Shown in pieces: positions 23,620-33,424 of a stretch of 64,000 bases of DNA. Made by a program: the position numbers and the translations under genes. The stretch is from Lunularia cruciata (Eukaryota > Streptophyta > Marchantiopsida > Lunulariales > Lunulariaceae), in contig OX419757.1 in assembly GCA_948567375.1 (NCBI GenBank), positions 19,840,001 to 19,904,000 of the forward strand, in the 5' to 3' direction. Below the pieces are notes generated by a model. That model was not told where the DNA came from. It was given only the letters and a program-made list of their open reading frames with translations, and searched no databases. Numbering within the stretch: position 1 is the first letter of the stretch; each line of letters opens with the position of its first letter.

Positions 23620-23965
23620 GGTCTATTATCACAAGATTGAGGTCCTCATGAGGAGTATAAGACCTTGAAAAGCCAAATGAGAGAATTGTAAAGAAACTAT
23701 TCATCTATATAAACATATAATATTATATTCTTATTTTTAAAGAAGAAGGATGGAAGTAGAATGCTAGATATTGCAAATCATACACTAAATCAACAAGCCA
23801 TCAATAAGTATTCTTATTAAGATGGAAACTTGTTTATCAAGCTCCAAGGTGTTAAATATTTCACCAAGTTAGCTTTACATAAAAAACATAAGCAAATTCA
23901 GATTATACATAAGGATGTTTCAAGGACCACTTTTTGTATATGGTATAACTATTTTGAGGACATGG
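23620..23965 (+). pseudogene. Element F RT, N-terminal half
   Basis: Broken frames give LFLKKKDGSRMLDIANHTLNQ (fingers; canonical VKKKDGSWRMCVDYRALNKQ), then the open stretch from 23830, GVKYFTKLALHKKHKQIQII, equivalent to the AKYFTKLDLRSGYHQIRI palm motif A. Motif A has lost its catalytic Asp (L-A-L for L-D-L). The frame breaks exactly at the LTR insertion and resumes at 24563. Confidence 0.8.
23961..23965. other. Target-site duplication CATGG, left
   Basis: CATGG directly precedes the inverted solo LTR-1. The identical pentamer at 24563-24567 directly follows it. Confidence 0.9.
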
Positions 23966-24562
23966 TATATTACTTTGCGGACAAGAGAACTATCCAAGAG
24001 ATAAGAGAGGAAACACCAACTTCAGTCAATGCTTTGATTTTCCAAAGGAGCACCTTCTCTCTATTATATAGCAAGGAGGATCCACTCAAAGGAAGCTCCA
24101 CCCTTGGATCATATACATGGATTTGTGACTTGTCAGTGACCTCCACCCTTAGATGACATGTCAGTCCTTGTCTTATTTAGTGACATGGGTTGGTGACATG
24201 TCAGTCCTTGTCTTATTTAGTTGGAGAGAATCTTTAAGGAATATTCCTAAAGGGAGCTCAAAATCACGTGGGTGAGTTACTGTTAGAAAGCTCTCAATGA
24301 GGTGAACCATAAGGAGGAAAATGCAAGGCTTTTTCCTCCATATCAAAGGAATTTTTCATTTTTGAGGCCTAATTCCTCCATTTAGGCCTCCAAATCTGGC
24401 TCTAAAGTTTTCAATCTATTTTTTATTTCTGCCCTACTAGAAGAATTACTCTTTTGGTGACACCCATATCTATTCTACCTAGCACATTTTACATAAAATC
24501 CTTCTAGATGCTACCAAGCCAATTTTCACCTCTAGATAATATGTCTGGCTATTGGTATCACA
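23966..24562 (-). mobile_element. Solo LTR-1, inverted, inside element F RT
   Basis: 597 bp matching the reverse complement of element G's LTR. The left part reads GGACAAGAGAACTATCCAAG against GGATAGAAGAACCACCAAG, and the right end is CTGGCTATTGGTATCACA. Perfect CATGG duplications flank it. Removing the LTR and one duplication restores a continuous RT reading (VMPFG). It has its own 40-bp-period direct duplication of TGACATGTCAGTCCTTGTC at 24152-24220, not seen in the other LTR-1 copies, and lacks the 155-bp duplication. Confidence 0.93.
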
Positions 24563-24960
24563 CATGGTAATGCCATTTGGTATTGTTAATTCACTTGCTA
24601 TAATCATGAGATTAATAAATAATATGAATTTAACATGTTTGGAAAATATTTTTATTTAATTCTGAAATGGTATTTTTCTCCATTACTTAACCTTAGAGGA
24701 TCATTTGAAGCATCTTTGACAAGACATTTAAGTCCTTCAAGATAATAAACTATATACAAAAGCTTTAAAATGTGAGTGTTATAGATTTGAGGCTGATTAC
24801 TTAGGGCATGAATTGAATTTAATAGACATTAAATTTGTGAGTATAGAATAGAAGTGATCTAAAATTACAATAAATCTAAATATCAAACTCAATCAAAGAG
24901 TTTTGTCAAAGTCAAAAGAATCTATTATAGATTTTTCAAATCCTTCTTTAGGTTTGCACA
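24563..24960 (+). pseudogene. Element F RT, C-terminal half
   Basis: MPFGIVNSLAIIMRLINNM follows the insertion. Then LEDHLKHL near 24693, DNKLYTKALKCECYRFEADY and YLGHELN at about 24740-24815 correspond to the RT thumb. The F/Y-x-D-D box is not clearly readable. Confidence 0.75.
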
Positions 24961-25420
24961 ACCCTTGACATCCCTCTTAAGTAAAGACAAAAAATGGAAC
25001 TAGAGATAACACAAGGGCTTGCATTTCAAGTTTTAAAATATCCATTATAAGATGTACCTTTCTTCAAGAGGTAAAATCTGACTATGCCAATTAAGCTTTT
25101 TATAGATGAATCAAGATCAAGAATTAGAAGGGTTCTTCAATCAAATTGACAGAATAGATGTTATACAATTACTTTTTTTAAAGTTACTTTCAATAAAATA
25201 GAATTACAACAAAACTTAGAGGGAGGGGTTGGTTACTATATTGGCTACCAAGCATTTGAAGCATTATTTGGGAGAGAAGAATTTATGGTTGAGACAAACT
25301 ATAAACCTTTGGTATACTTTGGAGATTATTGAAGCTATCCAAACAACAAATCAAATGGTCTAAGTTGCAATATCAATTTAATATGAGACCATGTTCTTAT
25401 AAAAGAATGAGTACCTAGTC
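24960..25420 (+). pseudogene. Element F RNase H
   Basis: Readings across frames include PLTSLLSKDKKW (tether), LATKHLKHYLGEKN near 25235-25280 and a decayed HKPL-like segment. The order agrees with RNase H of elements G and B. Multiple frameshifts. Confidence 0.65.
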
Positions 25421-25559
25421 ATTATTGTTGCCATAACTAACATGCTAAGAGTGAATTCTCAACAAAGTGAAGATTTATTCTACATAGTGGGAGACATTAG
25501 TACAAGCAACCAAAGAGGATGAAGTAATTAATAAGGCATTGAATTCTAAAAAATTCACT

Positions 25560-26213
25560 AAAATTGATGGCTTGATTAATGTCTAGTGTGTTGAGTAAAT
25601 ATCATAACTCAAATTTCCGGTCATATAGGGAAAAGAAGACAAGACAAGGACTTCATTTGATCTTATTTTAGCCAAGGATGAAAGAAGTGGTAGAAGAATA
25701 TACTATGAGTTGTTTGGTTCATTAACACAATAAAGCTAGAAATCAAAAGCTTGTAAACTTATCATAACCTCTTCTTATCCCTCAATTACAATGAGACAAG
25801 TGACTTTCATAGTCAAAGAACTATCCCATACATAGTCAAAATATAATATACATTACATTTTATGATTGTTTTAAAATTTTGTTTATTACAATGTGTTATA
25901 TCAGACCTACAACCAATAGTCTCAACCCCTCAAAGGTAGCTCATATTTATGTAGATTCTGTCTTTCTACATTATGGCCTTTGCAATATGCTCATTACCAA
26001 CAAAGGACCTCAAATTACAAGCTTATATTCATGATCTGTATTTTAGGTATTAATTTTTTTTACTTATATTCACCTCTTATCACCTACAAAGCAATGTGAA
26101 GAGAAATAAAGGCAATAAGCCATTGAAGATGTATTGCAAGCACTAGTCTTGAAGAAACAGGAGAACATGTGAAATCTTGTTGTCAAGTTTTATACACTAT
26201 GAAAACATCAACA
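25560..26213 (+). pseudogene. Element F integrase core
   Basis: KVAHIYVDSVFLHYGLCNML, ITNKGPQITSLYS and AIEDVLQALVL around 25930-26150 match the integrase core order VFxHHG, SDRDxxFTS, xLEDML. The second catalytic Asp reads Asn (ITNKG). No chromodomain remains; the element ends at the LTR-3 fragment. Confidence 0.7.
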
Positions 26214-26500
26214 TGTAATACTCAAATGCATATATGCTATATTGGAATATTTAATTTGGTTTCCAAGTAATTGAAAGATATAATCTTTATGGATTTTAAC
26301 CAAGCTTTTATATTAGCCATGACTAACTAAAGTTAGTCATAGCCAAGAAGAATGTTGTTCTACTTCAGAGGAGTTTGATAGAGTGAATATCAATAATTTG
26401 AATCTAAGTACATTGATTTTGCATTGTTCTTGGATATTTTGCATTGAGGAAAGAGTTGAGAACTCTTGGGCCTATAACCCTTTTGGTGTTCTATTGTGCA
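26214..26500 (+). mobile_element. Truncated LTR-3, 5' part only
   Basis: Starts TGTAATACTCAAATGCATATATGC and follows the plus-strand LTR-3 at 30160: GACTAACTAAAGTTAGTCATAGCC, GAGGAAAGAGTTGAGAACTC and CTTGGGCC. Similarity ends at about 26500, less than half of the LTR. No target duplication was found. Confidence 0.75.
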
Positions 26501-27129
26501 TACATACATCACATACACAACATACATTGTTGTAAATTTCATACACTATAAAAGCACAATTCTTACATAAGTCATATATGAACTCCAAAATGCCATAATA
26601 GTAAATTCATTCTTCCACTCAAATTGGATTTGAACTCAATCCTCCACTCAACAATCTGCCAACAATTAGGTATTGATTACAATCAAGTCACTCTTGCTAT
26701 CAGACTCTAGGTGACACTTTTTGGCCTCTTTCCACCATAGCCAAGAACTATGAGGGCTCAATATAAAAAAGTGAGCTCTTTGGAGCTGCACTTTGAAAGC
26801 ATACCGCTCTGCTTGACCTAGGTCTCTAGCTCTAACAATGTCATTAATGGTCCATCTAATAGTAAAAGTGATAATGGATCCCACTATGGGATCAATAACC
26901 ATAACATGAAATCTGACTGCCATCTAGCAGTCCATGAGAAACTACTAAAATTACTATGATTGCCAACACCACCACTCCAACATCCAAGCAAACTAGCTTT
27001 GGTATTACAAATTTCATGACAATTGTTATGTATATATACATTGCTACACAACATACATTACTATCAACATCATACACTATAGAAGCATGACTCACACAAA
27101 AGTCATATATGAATTCTAATGTGCCGCAA
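26501..27129. repeat. Direct repeat pair around a 0.4-kb segment
   Basis: About 100 bp near 26510-26610 is repeated at about 27040-27135. Shared words: ACACAACATACATT, ATCATACACTATA(A/G)AAGCA and AAGTCATATATGAA. The DNA between has an 85-codon minus-strand ORF (26666-26923) with no domain I recognise. Confidence 0.6.
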
Positions 27130-27302
27130 TCACTCCCTAGTTAGAGGTTAGGTCCCTCTAACTCCAGATAGTCATCTACTCCAAGTATGTGATATGCACT
27201 ATATGGTGGACCAAGATCAAGAGGCTGGGTGCTATTGAGCACTATTGTTAGTTGCTTGTTTGCATTATATCACATAAAGGGTGAACTAGCTATAAGTCAA
27301 AT

Positions 27303-27437
27303 AAATCTAGGACATAACCATTGTCTTTGAAGAACCATCATGAGAGGAAGTGTCAAACATGCCATATGCCATCCTCTCAAATAGCCATCACACACCAACA
27401 TAGTAGTAGCTCTACCAAAAGAGCCACATAACATACA
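27303..27437 (-). pseudogene. PHD-finger-like C terminus of element D
   Basis: It lies in an open minus-strand stretch, 27596-27297. A leader PYYLPQIDGTMDPSLA precedes the finger. Then come C54-x2-C57, an 11-residue loop, C69-D-G-Y72, L-R-G-W-H77-M-A-C80, and W-L-C95-P-R-F98 (residues of that ORF). This is the C4HC3 plan of a PHD finger with two ligands replaced (Tyr72, Phe98). PHD fingers read histone tails, so here it probably took the targeting role that chromodomains have in chromoviruses. That role is inference. The D2 copy has lost nearly all ligands. Confidence 0.75.
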
Positions 27438-27580
27438 TTGCAAGCATGCACGTACAAGTGCCAAGCTTGGGTCCATAGTGCCATCAATTTGTGGGAGGTA
27501 GTATGGTACACAATTTTGCATATGATCCTTCCAAACAACACCATCATGTCCTTCCAACATGAGGACTCTAGAAGGCAAAA

Positions 27581-27744
27581 CCTTGCACATTCTCAAGGTA
27601 GTGCAGCATGTAGTAACATTAAGTGTTGTTGGTGCAATCTACTATAGATATACATAGTCTACACCTTGCACAATCTCAAGGTAGTGTAGCATGTAGTAAC
27701 ATTAATTTTCATTGGTGCAATCTAATATAGATATACATATGAAA
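27581..27744 (-). repeat. Tandem duplication, 83-bp period
   Basis: CCTTGCACATTCTCAAGG at 27581 recurs as CCTTGCACAATCTCAAGG at 27664. Both copies continue through GTAGCATGTAGTAACATTA (first copy GCAGCATG) to ATAGATATACATA. It lies just upstream of the PHD region in the coding sense. Confidence 0.85.
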
Positions 27745-28660
27745 TTGATGGATCAAGGGTCTATAACTTCATCCGCAAATAGTAGCATGTCATAAAGTAT
27801 CTCTATGCTAAGCAATCACTAAGTTCTCAAGTGCTATTAGCATCACTCTATGAAAGATCTTTACTCATTGAGAACATGCACTCACCCATACATCTAGATA
27901 ATCCAAGTCCAAGACTATAGTAGCATTATGACAAGTGGCTAAAAGAAAATCTAGATATTGTCCAAAGAGTAAAAAGTAAGGAGAAGAGGATGCTAAGGAG
28001 GCTTGCCAATTGAATTGATTGCCCATGGCCAACCAAGGTAATTCTAAATCCTAATCTCCCAAGTGGTCTCTCTACAAACCATACTTATGCAATCCTCTCT
28101 TCACCATCTAAACCACTCTCTTTGCTAAGCCATATACCTCAGGGTGATATTGAGAGGTAATATGACAATCAATTAAGGCCTTATTGTACAAGACCTAACT
28201 ATCCTCCATGAACTTTATACCTTGATCAGTCAAAACCTCAGCAAGTGCACCAAAATGACTAAGAACCCAATATAGGAACAAGTAAGCTGTCCTTTGACTA
28301 GACTTGTCAATAAGTATCACCAACTCAATCCATTTGGAGAAGTGATCCACTTAGAAAAGTGCTCCATAACCAAAACATGCCAATGATGTCTCAAAATCAA
28401 CAGTAAAAATATAGCAAAGTCTAAACTCCAATGATGATCTATCCCATGATGAGAAATGAGTATAATTTTGGCATAGGAGCATTAAATGATGCTCTAACTC
28501 TGGTCACAAACCACACAAATGGCTACAAATTGCTGTACATTGGTCTATATATCATGCCATCAATAATAACTATAGAGTAAGCTATATATATGTTTTACTC
28601 TAAAATGTGCTAGCTCGTCATGAGCATGATGTACCAACTATGATCTCGAAGATGGAAGTG
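27600..28660 (-). pseudogene. Element D integrase
   Basis: Minus-strand readings give a zinc-domain end (WWHDIY, then CDQS-like and ASFNAPMPKL near 28600-28490) and the core: WSLDFA (first Asp), MEHFSKWIELVILIDKSSQR, RFGALAEVLTDQGIKFMEDS-like text at about 28270-28195 with the second Asp kept, and DCHITSQYHPEVYGLAKRVV near 28170-28110. Later HRDTLCYATICG (about 27820-27785) belongs to the C-terminal module. Stops and frameshifts are common. Confidence 0.75.
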
Positions 28661-28969
28661 GTACTATTTTCACTCTACCACAAAGAAGGTGTCTGCACTC
28701 CAATCTAAATTGCTTGGCTTGTCAAAAACACAATCTCTCTCTACAAAAACACAATGGTATTAATTATGCCATCCAACAACACCAGTGCAAAGATAATCCA
28801 TCACTAAGACATCATCATGAATGTCTTGCTAACCTATACCAATATCTCCACCTTTGGATCTATGACCTCAACAACTCATCCTATATGTGCTAAGAGAGAT
28901 CCCATCAAAGCCTTAGCAAACAAACATAGAAAGGTGGATGCACGCAAACTAGGCACCATCTTCTCATCT

Positions 28970-28973
28970 ATCT
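28970..28973. other. Target-site duplication ATCT, left
   Basis: ATCT precedes the inverted LTR-3; the same four bases follow it at 29660-29663. Confidence 0.75.
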
Positions 28974-29659
28974 TGTAAGCCAACCTATCTGTCACTCAGG
29001 ATGAAACTCATGGATATTATGGTAGCACAGTATGGACCAAGGCAAGTAACCTCAACTCCATCATACTCCTCCAAGGCTAACACTCCAAGACTCAAACCAT
29101 TGCTCACTAGAGAAATCAATGAGAGAGAGATATTGCAAATGAAAAGATGATGAGTACCTCCTCACCCCTAGTTTATATATTTGTGAAATAGTTACACATC
29201 AAAGTTACTAATTATTGGAGTAACTCAAGTTACTAGACTAAAAGTCAAATAAAGTTAGATGTCAAAAGGAATATCTATATTCATGAGAATATTCTCCAAA
29301 TCATGTGATATTATCTAGACCCAATCACTAAGTCAAGGATTCATTCACATGGGCTATCCTTGGACTATAAAAAAATCCAAGGCAAAAAAGCTTGTGGGTC
29401 CAAGAGTTCTCAACTCTTTCCTCAGAGCCAAAAACATAAGAATAATACCAAGTAAATTCACTAGAATCCAACAAAGTTTAGTGTTCATCTTTTCCACCTC
29501 CTCTAAAGTAAAGTCTCTTGTATCTTAGCTATGACTAATGTTAGCTAATCATGACTAATGTAGAACCATCCTTTATCTCTATATAAATAATATCTCTCAA
29601 GTACTTATAATATCAAACTAACTATCACCATAGCACATACATGCACAAATGGTTTTACA
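28974..29659 (-). mobile_element. Solo LTR-3, inverted, in element D
   Basis: 686 bp. On the minus strand it starts TGTAAAACCATTTGTGCATG and ends GTGACAGATAGGTTGGCTTACA. It matches the plus-strand LTR-3 at 30160-30836 over its whole length, including AGAGTTGAGAACTCTTGGACC and the TATATAAA box. ATCT duplications flank it. The element D reading runs from RNase H into the linker when the LTR and one duplication are removed. Confidence 0.9.
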
Positions 29660-29663
29660 ATCT

Positions 29664-30155
29664 CACCATGCCAACATGCTCCATTCTGATCCTACTGGTT
29701 GGGACATGGGTTTTTACTCAACCTATCTACATCATGGTCCACCACTCCACGTCTATGAATAACTGTAAAATCATACTCCTATAAATTAGAATCCATCATG
29801 CAAGCTTCCTTAAAAGCTTGTCGGACTACATCAACCATTTCAATAAGTGAATGGGTTACCAAATAGGTTAGATTGGAAATGTGGTATTGCCATACTATTG
29901 CCAAGCAATCTCTCTCATATGAACTATAATTTACCTTTGCCAAATTTTTGGAGCAACTAGCATAGGCCATAACAAATTCCATTTGCTCATTATCCTACCA
30001 AGTAAGCACTACTTTGAGCCTTAACATACTCCAATCAGTATGAACCTAAATGCTCATCCTTTGATTGGTCTCCTAAGAATAGGGGCAGATGTCAATCTCT
30101 CCTTGAGCTCTATAAAAGCTCTCTCCTACTCATCTCTCCAACACACCACTTGCTT
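29664..30155 (-). pseudogene. Element D RNase H
   Basis: Minus-strand frames read a tether (KQVVCWRDE, then AFIELKERL near 30150-30090), and the open stretch 29982-29779 gives MEFVMAYASCSKNLAKVNYS, SSYERDCLAIVW. The end has DFTVIHRRGVVDHDVDRLSK near 29770-29705. YASxS-N, YSSYExxCLA and HRxGxxxxDxLSR are ordered RNase H landmarks. Confidence 0.8.
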
Positions 30156-30159
30156 GGTC
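30156..30159. other. Target-site duplication GGTC, left
   Basis: GGTC precedes the plus-strand LTR-3; GGTC follows it at 30837-30840. Joining across one copy restores the minus-strand reading KALTKLTKQVVCW. Confidence 0.85.
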
Positions 30160-30836
30160 TGTAACACCCATTTGTGCATGTATGTGCTCTTGTGATAGTT
30201 TGATATTATAAGTACTTGAGAGATATTGTTTATATAGAGATAAAGGATGGTTCTAAATTATTCATGATTAGCTAAAGTTAGTCATAGCTAAGATAGAGAG
30301 GACCTTACCTTAGAGGATGTGGAAAAGATGAGCACCACTATTTTAGATTCTAATGTGTTGACTTGATATTATTCGTAGGTGTTTTGCTTTGAGGAAAGAG
30401 TTAAGAACTCTTGGACCCACAAACCTTTTTGTTTTGGATTCTTCTATAGTCCAAGGATAGCCCATGTAAGGGAATCCTTGACTTAGTGGTTGGGTCAAGA
30501 TAAGACCATATGTATGGGAAAATATTCCTATGAGTATTGATACTCCTTTAACTTGTTGACTTTTAGCCTAGTAAATTGAGTTACTCCAATAATTAGTAAC
30601 TTTGGTGTGTAACTATTTCACAAGTATATAAACTAGGGGTGAGGAGGTGCTCATCATTGTTTCATTTGCAACTATCTCTCTCTCATTGAGTTTTCTAATG
30701 AGCAATGTCTTGAGTCTTGGAGTGTAAGCCTTGGAGGAGTATGATGGAGTTGGGGTTCCTTGGCTTCTTAGTCAATGATGTGCTACCATAATAGGCATTA
30801 GAGGTTCACCTTGAGTGAGAGATATGCCAACTCACA
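30160..30836 (+). mobile_element. Solo LTR-3, plus orientation, in element D RT
   Basis: 677 bp, starting TGTAACACCCATTTGTGCAT and ending ATATGCCAACTCACA, with perfect 4-bp duplications. It contains a TATA box at 30625-30632 and the imperfect palindrome GAGTTAAGAACTC. It lies opposite to the inverted copy only 500 bp away, so the two form a 680-bp inverted repeat. Confidence 0.92.
30625..30632 (+). promoter_or_regulatory. TATA box in LTR-3
   Basis: TATATAAA within CAAGTATATAAACTAGGGG; the inverted copy preserves it as TTTATATA near 29170. Confidence 0.55.
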
Positions 30837-30840
30837 GGTC

Positions 30841-31380
30841 AACTTTGTTAAGGCCTTGGCAATGGCACTAATCCTCTATCAAATCTGCAATAGAAGTTTG
30901 CCAACCTAAAGAATACTTGCACTTTGCTCACATCTGTAGGCCAAAGAATATGTGCAAGAGATTGGTTTTTTCAACACCAAGTACACCAAGATAAATAATG
31001 TGACCCAAATACTCAACTTGCTTGTGGAAAAATCTGCACTTCCTAGGATGTAATTTGAGTCCGTGAGATCTGAATCTTTCAAACACCTCCAACAAATGTC
31101 TCTCATGCTCCTCCACAATTAATCCTATAGACAAGAATATCATCAATATAGCACCAAGTAAAATCCAGTCTTGCTATGATCCTATCCATGACCTTCTAGA
31201 ACTTGATAGGAGCTTTCTTTAACCCCAAATGGTAAGAACCACCATTGATATAACACATCCTTGCTATGTGGATCAATTGCCCAAAATGTAATTCTGGACT
31301 TGTCTTCCTCTCTAATTGGAAATTAATGATATCATACTCAAAGATCCAAAATATTTAAGACCTTTGCATGCCCAATTGCA
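30841..31380 (-). pseudogene. Element D reverse transcriptase
   Basis: Minus-strand text reads FWAIDPHSKDVLYQWWFLPF-like, KVMDRIIARLDFTWCYIDDI with the intact Y-x-D-D box YIDDILVY at 31150-31127, then HGLKLHPRKCRFFHKQVEYL and GHIIY (open at 31146-30928). The end AKALTKLT abuts the LTR-3 insertion. The N-terminal fingers are cut off at 31380, where element C's LTR begins. The catalytic Asp pair survives although frames are broken. Confidence 0.85.
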
Positions 31381-31387
31381 TAAAAAG

Positions 31388-31720
31388 TGCAAAAGACCAA
31401 GGAGAGAAATAGGAGAAAAGAAGATCAAAGTGCAAGATCCCATTATGACTCTTGATGAAGGAAACTCCAAATGCCTAGTATGAGCTTGGGCTTTTGTCTT
31501 TACAAAGAATATACATTGCTCTTGAGAAGCTTCCTAAAATTTGCCTTCTTAGAGTGCACGCTAAGTTAAACAAAAAGCTTCTTGAGAAGCTTCAATAAGC
31601 CACCTACTTGGTGTGCAAGCTAAGCTAGCTGGGAAGCTTTCCAAGAAGCTTTATCCTAGAAGTTACCACTTGGCATACACATTACTTGATACTTATAAGG
31701 TACCAAGAAGTTTCCTAAGT
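31388..31720 (-). repeat. 3' LTR-2 of element C, truncated
   Basis: On the plus strand it starts TGCAAAAGACCAAGGAGAG, the reverse complement of the LTR-2 end. It shows the same AAGCTTCTTGAGAAGCTT palindromes (near 31576-31595). About 100-170 bp of the LTR's 5' part are missing at the junction with integrase. Confidence 0.8.
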
Positions 31721-32100
31721 AGAAGTGGTTGAAAGAGTCCACTCGGCTTTTGGTTATTGGCTTGTTGCATTGGTAGTTTTCACAAGATAAAAAAAACTCT
31801 TGAATGTCTTGTGCCATGTTGGGCCACCACCAATTGGTGTTTTAAGGTACCCAAGGTGTTGTCAACACCCATATGGCTAGTGATTTGTAAGTCATGGGCT
31901 TCTTGAAAGCGCACAAGTTGTAGATCACCCTTGGTTGGAACATAGATCTGGTTCTCACAAAATAGAAGGGATTCCTTGAAGGAGAAGGTGTTTTATTCCT
32001 TGTTTTGTGCTGCAAGACAACTTTATATCATTTGAAAGAAAGGGTCTTGTTGTAGAGCGGTCCTAAACTTAATTTGGACTTTTGAGTCAATTGACACTAT
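31721..32100 (-). pseudogene. Element C integrase zinc domain
   Basis: Minus-strand reading: QQDPFFQMI, KESLLFCENQIYVPTKGDLQ, FQEAHDLQITSHMGVDNTLG, and CNKPITKSRV-like text ending near 31724. It aligns with element B at 8660-9000. The core domain with its catalytic D-D-E is deleted. Confidence 0.8.
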
Positions 32101-32645
32101 CTTGATTGCCACCCTAATGAGAGGTTCAAGAAGAGTCTTCAAATCTGGTTGTTGTGATAGGGAATTAAGGATGACATTGAACCTACTAGGTTTGTATTCA
32201 ATTTTGATATCAAACAACTATAGTTGTTCCTCCCATCGATGGTGTTGACTTTTCATGTGCTTTGATATAATATTTACAACAAAGGTTTGTGATCGGTTTG
32301 CATGATCACTTGTTTCCCCAAGAGATAATGCCTTCATACCTTAGTGGCATATACCATTACTAGTTGTTCTCAATCTCAAGTAGAGTAATTTTTTTCTATA
32401 GTGTTTAGTTTATGAGACACAAAGATAATGGGATGTAACCCATCTACAAATTTCAACTACAACACAACTTTGATAGCAAAGTTAGAAGCATCAAAATCAA
32501 CCACACAAGGTAATTGAGGATCATATGGTTGAAGAATGGGACTTGAAGACACCATATACTCCAGCTTCTTGAATGCTTCTTCATGCTTGGTCATCCATTG
32601 AAAGCTTGAGGTCTTCTCTAAGAGATCAATCAATGGTAAGGTCAC
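32023..32645 (-). pseudogene. Element C RNase H and tether
   Basis: Open at 32645-32457: SSFQWMTKHEEAFKKLEYMV, PILQPYDPQLPCVVDFDASN. Then a damaged stretch and 32217-32023 with MFDIKIEYKPSRFNVILNSL, SQQPDLKTL. The text is close to element B's 8190-8640, which identifies both. Confidence 0.85.
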
Positions 32646-32649
32646 ACAA

Positions 32650-33424
32650 ACATAATAGTGGATGAACCATTGGTAAAACTTTTTGATCCATTAAATGCTT
32701 GCACTTTATGGCATCCTTTGGAGTAGGATAATGAATTCTGACGCTAATTTTCTCCTCTTCTAACTTGATCCCATCCGATGAGACCTTATGATCCAATAAG
32801 GTAACTTCCTTCCGCCAAAAGGCACACTTTCATTCCTTGCAATACTAACGTAGTTTCATTACCATAGGACTTCTTGCAAGTGATTTGTGTGGTCTACTTC
32901 TATCTTGCTATAGATTTAAATATGAACCAAGAACACAACCATGTATTGATCTAATAGCCTATACAATAGCCCATCCATTTGATTCATGAAGACTGCTTGA
33001 GCATTAATGAGCCTGAAAGGTAAAACTCTCCATTCAAAATGCCCACACCTTGTGTGAAAGGTAGTCATTTGCAAATCCTCTTTGTCATTGGGAATTTGCC
33101 AATAGCCATTCTAAAGATCTAACTTGGAGAAGTATCATGGTCCACTCGATTGATCTAGCAAATCATCAATTTGAGATAAAAAATATGCATTCTTCATTGT
33201 TTGTTTATTGAGGCCATGGTAATCAATATAGAAGCAAAGTACTCAATCCTTCTTTGAGACAAATAGTACTAGTGCTTCCCAAGGAAATTTACTATGTTGT
33301 ATGCAGTCCTTTTCTAAGAACTCCATCAAGTTTTTTCAAAGCTCTTCTAACTCTTTTGGTGAGAGCTGATAGATTGGTCTTCTCATTGGAGTACTTCCTA
33401 GCAAAGTTGATGATTTGATGTGAT
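32650..33424 (-). pseudogene. Element C reverse transcriptase
   Basis: Begins right at the LTR: STPMRRPIYQLSPKELEEL (33400-33340), then FVSKKD, FYIDYHGLNKQTMKNAYFL, QIDDLLDQ, FSKLDL, GYWQIP, FHTRCGHFEWRVLPF and MNQMDGLLYRLLDQYMVVFL. The catalytic box reads FLVH where FLDD is expected (about 32940-32920), so it is inactive. A gypsy chromovirus-type RT, probably the domain missing from B. Confidence 0.85.

Larger units (their letters stand above)
23600..26213 (+). mobile_element. Element F: chromovirus-like pol relic
   Basis: Plus-strand RT, RNase H and integrase fragments of a Ty3/gypsy element, without identifiable LTRs of its own. It is split by an inverted solo LTR-1 (23966-24562) and abuts an LTR-3 fragment at 26214. 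Decay is severe, with mostly A+T-directed changes. Confidence 0.75.
27130..31380 (-). mobile_element. Element D: Ty3/gypsy pol with PHD finger
   Basis: Read on the minus strand, the order is RT (31380-30841), RNase H (30155-29664), a linker, integrase (28660-27600) and a PHD-finger-like tail (27437-27303). Two solo LTR-3 copies in opposite orientations interrupt it: 30160-30836 in the RT/RNase H region and 28974-29659 after RNase H. Both have perfect 4-bp target duplications. No LTR of D itself was identified, and gag and protease are absent. From recall, polyproteins of this wording with a terminal PHD finger occur in green algae and non-seed plants. Confidence 0.8.

Noticed and set aside
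27438-27647. Plus-strand ORF overlapping the PHD stretch
   Set aside because: The minus strand has ordered zinc ligands and integrase context; the plus frame has no homologue in D2 and looks like a shadow.
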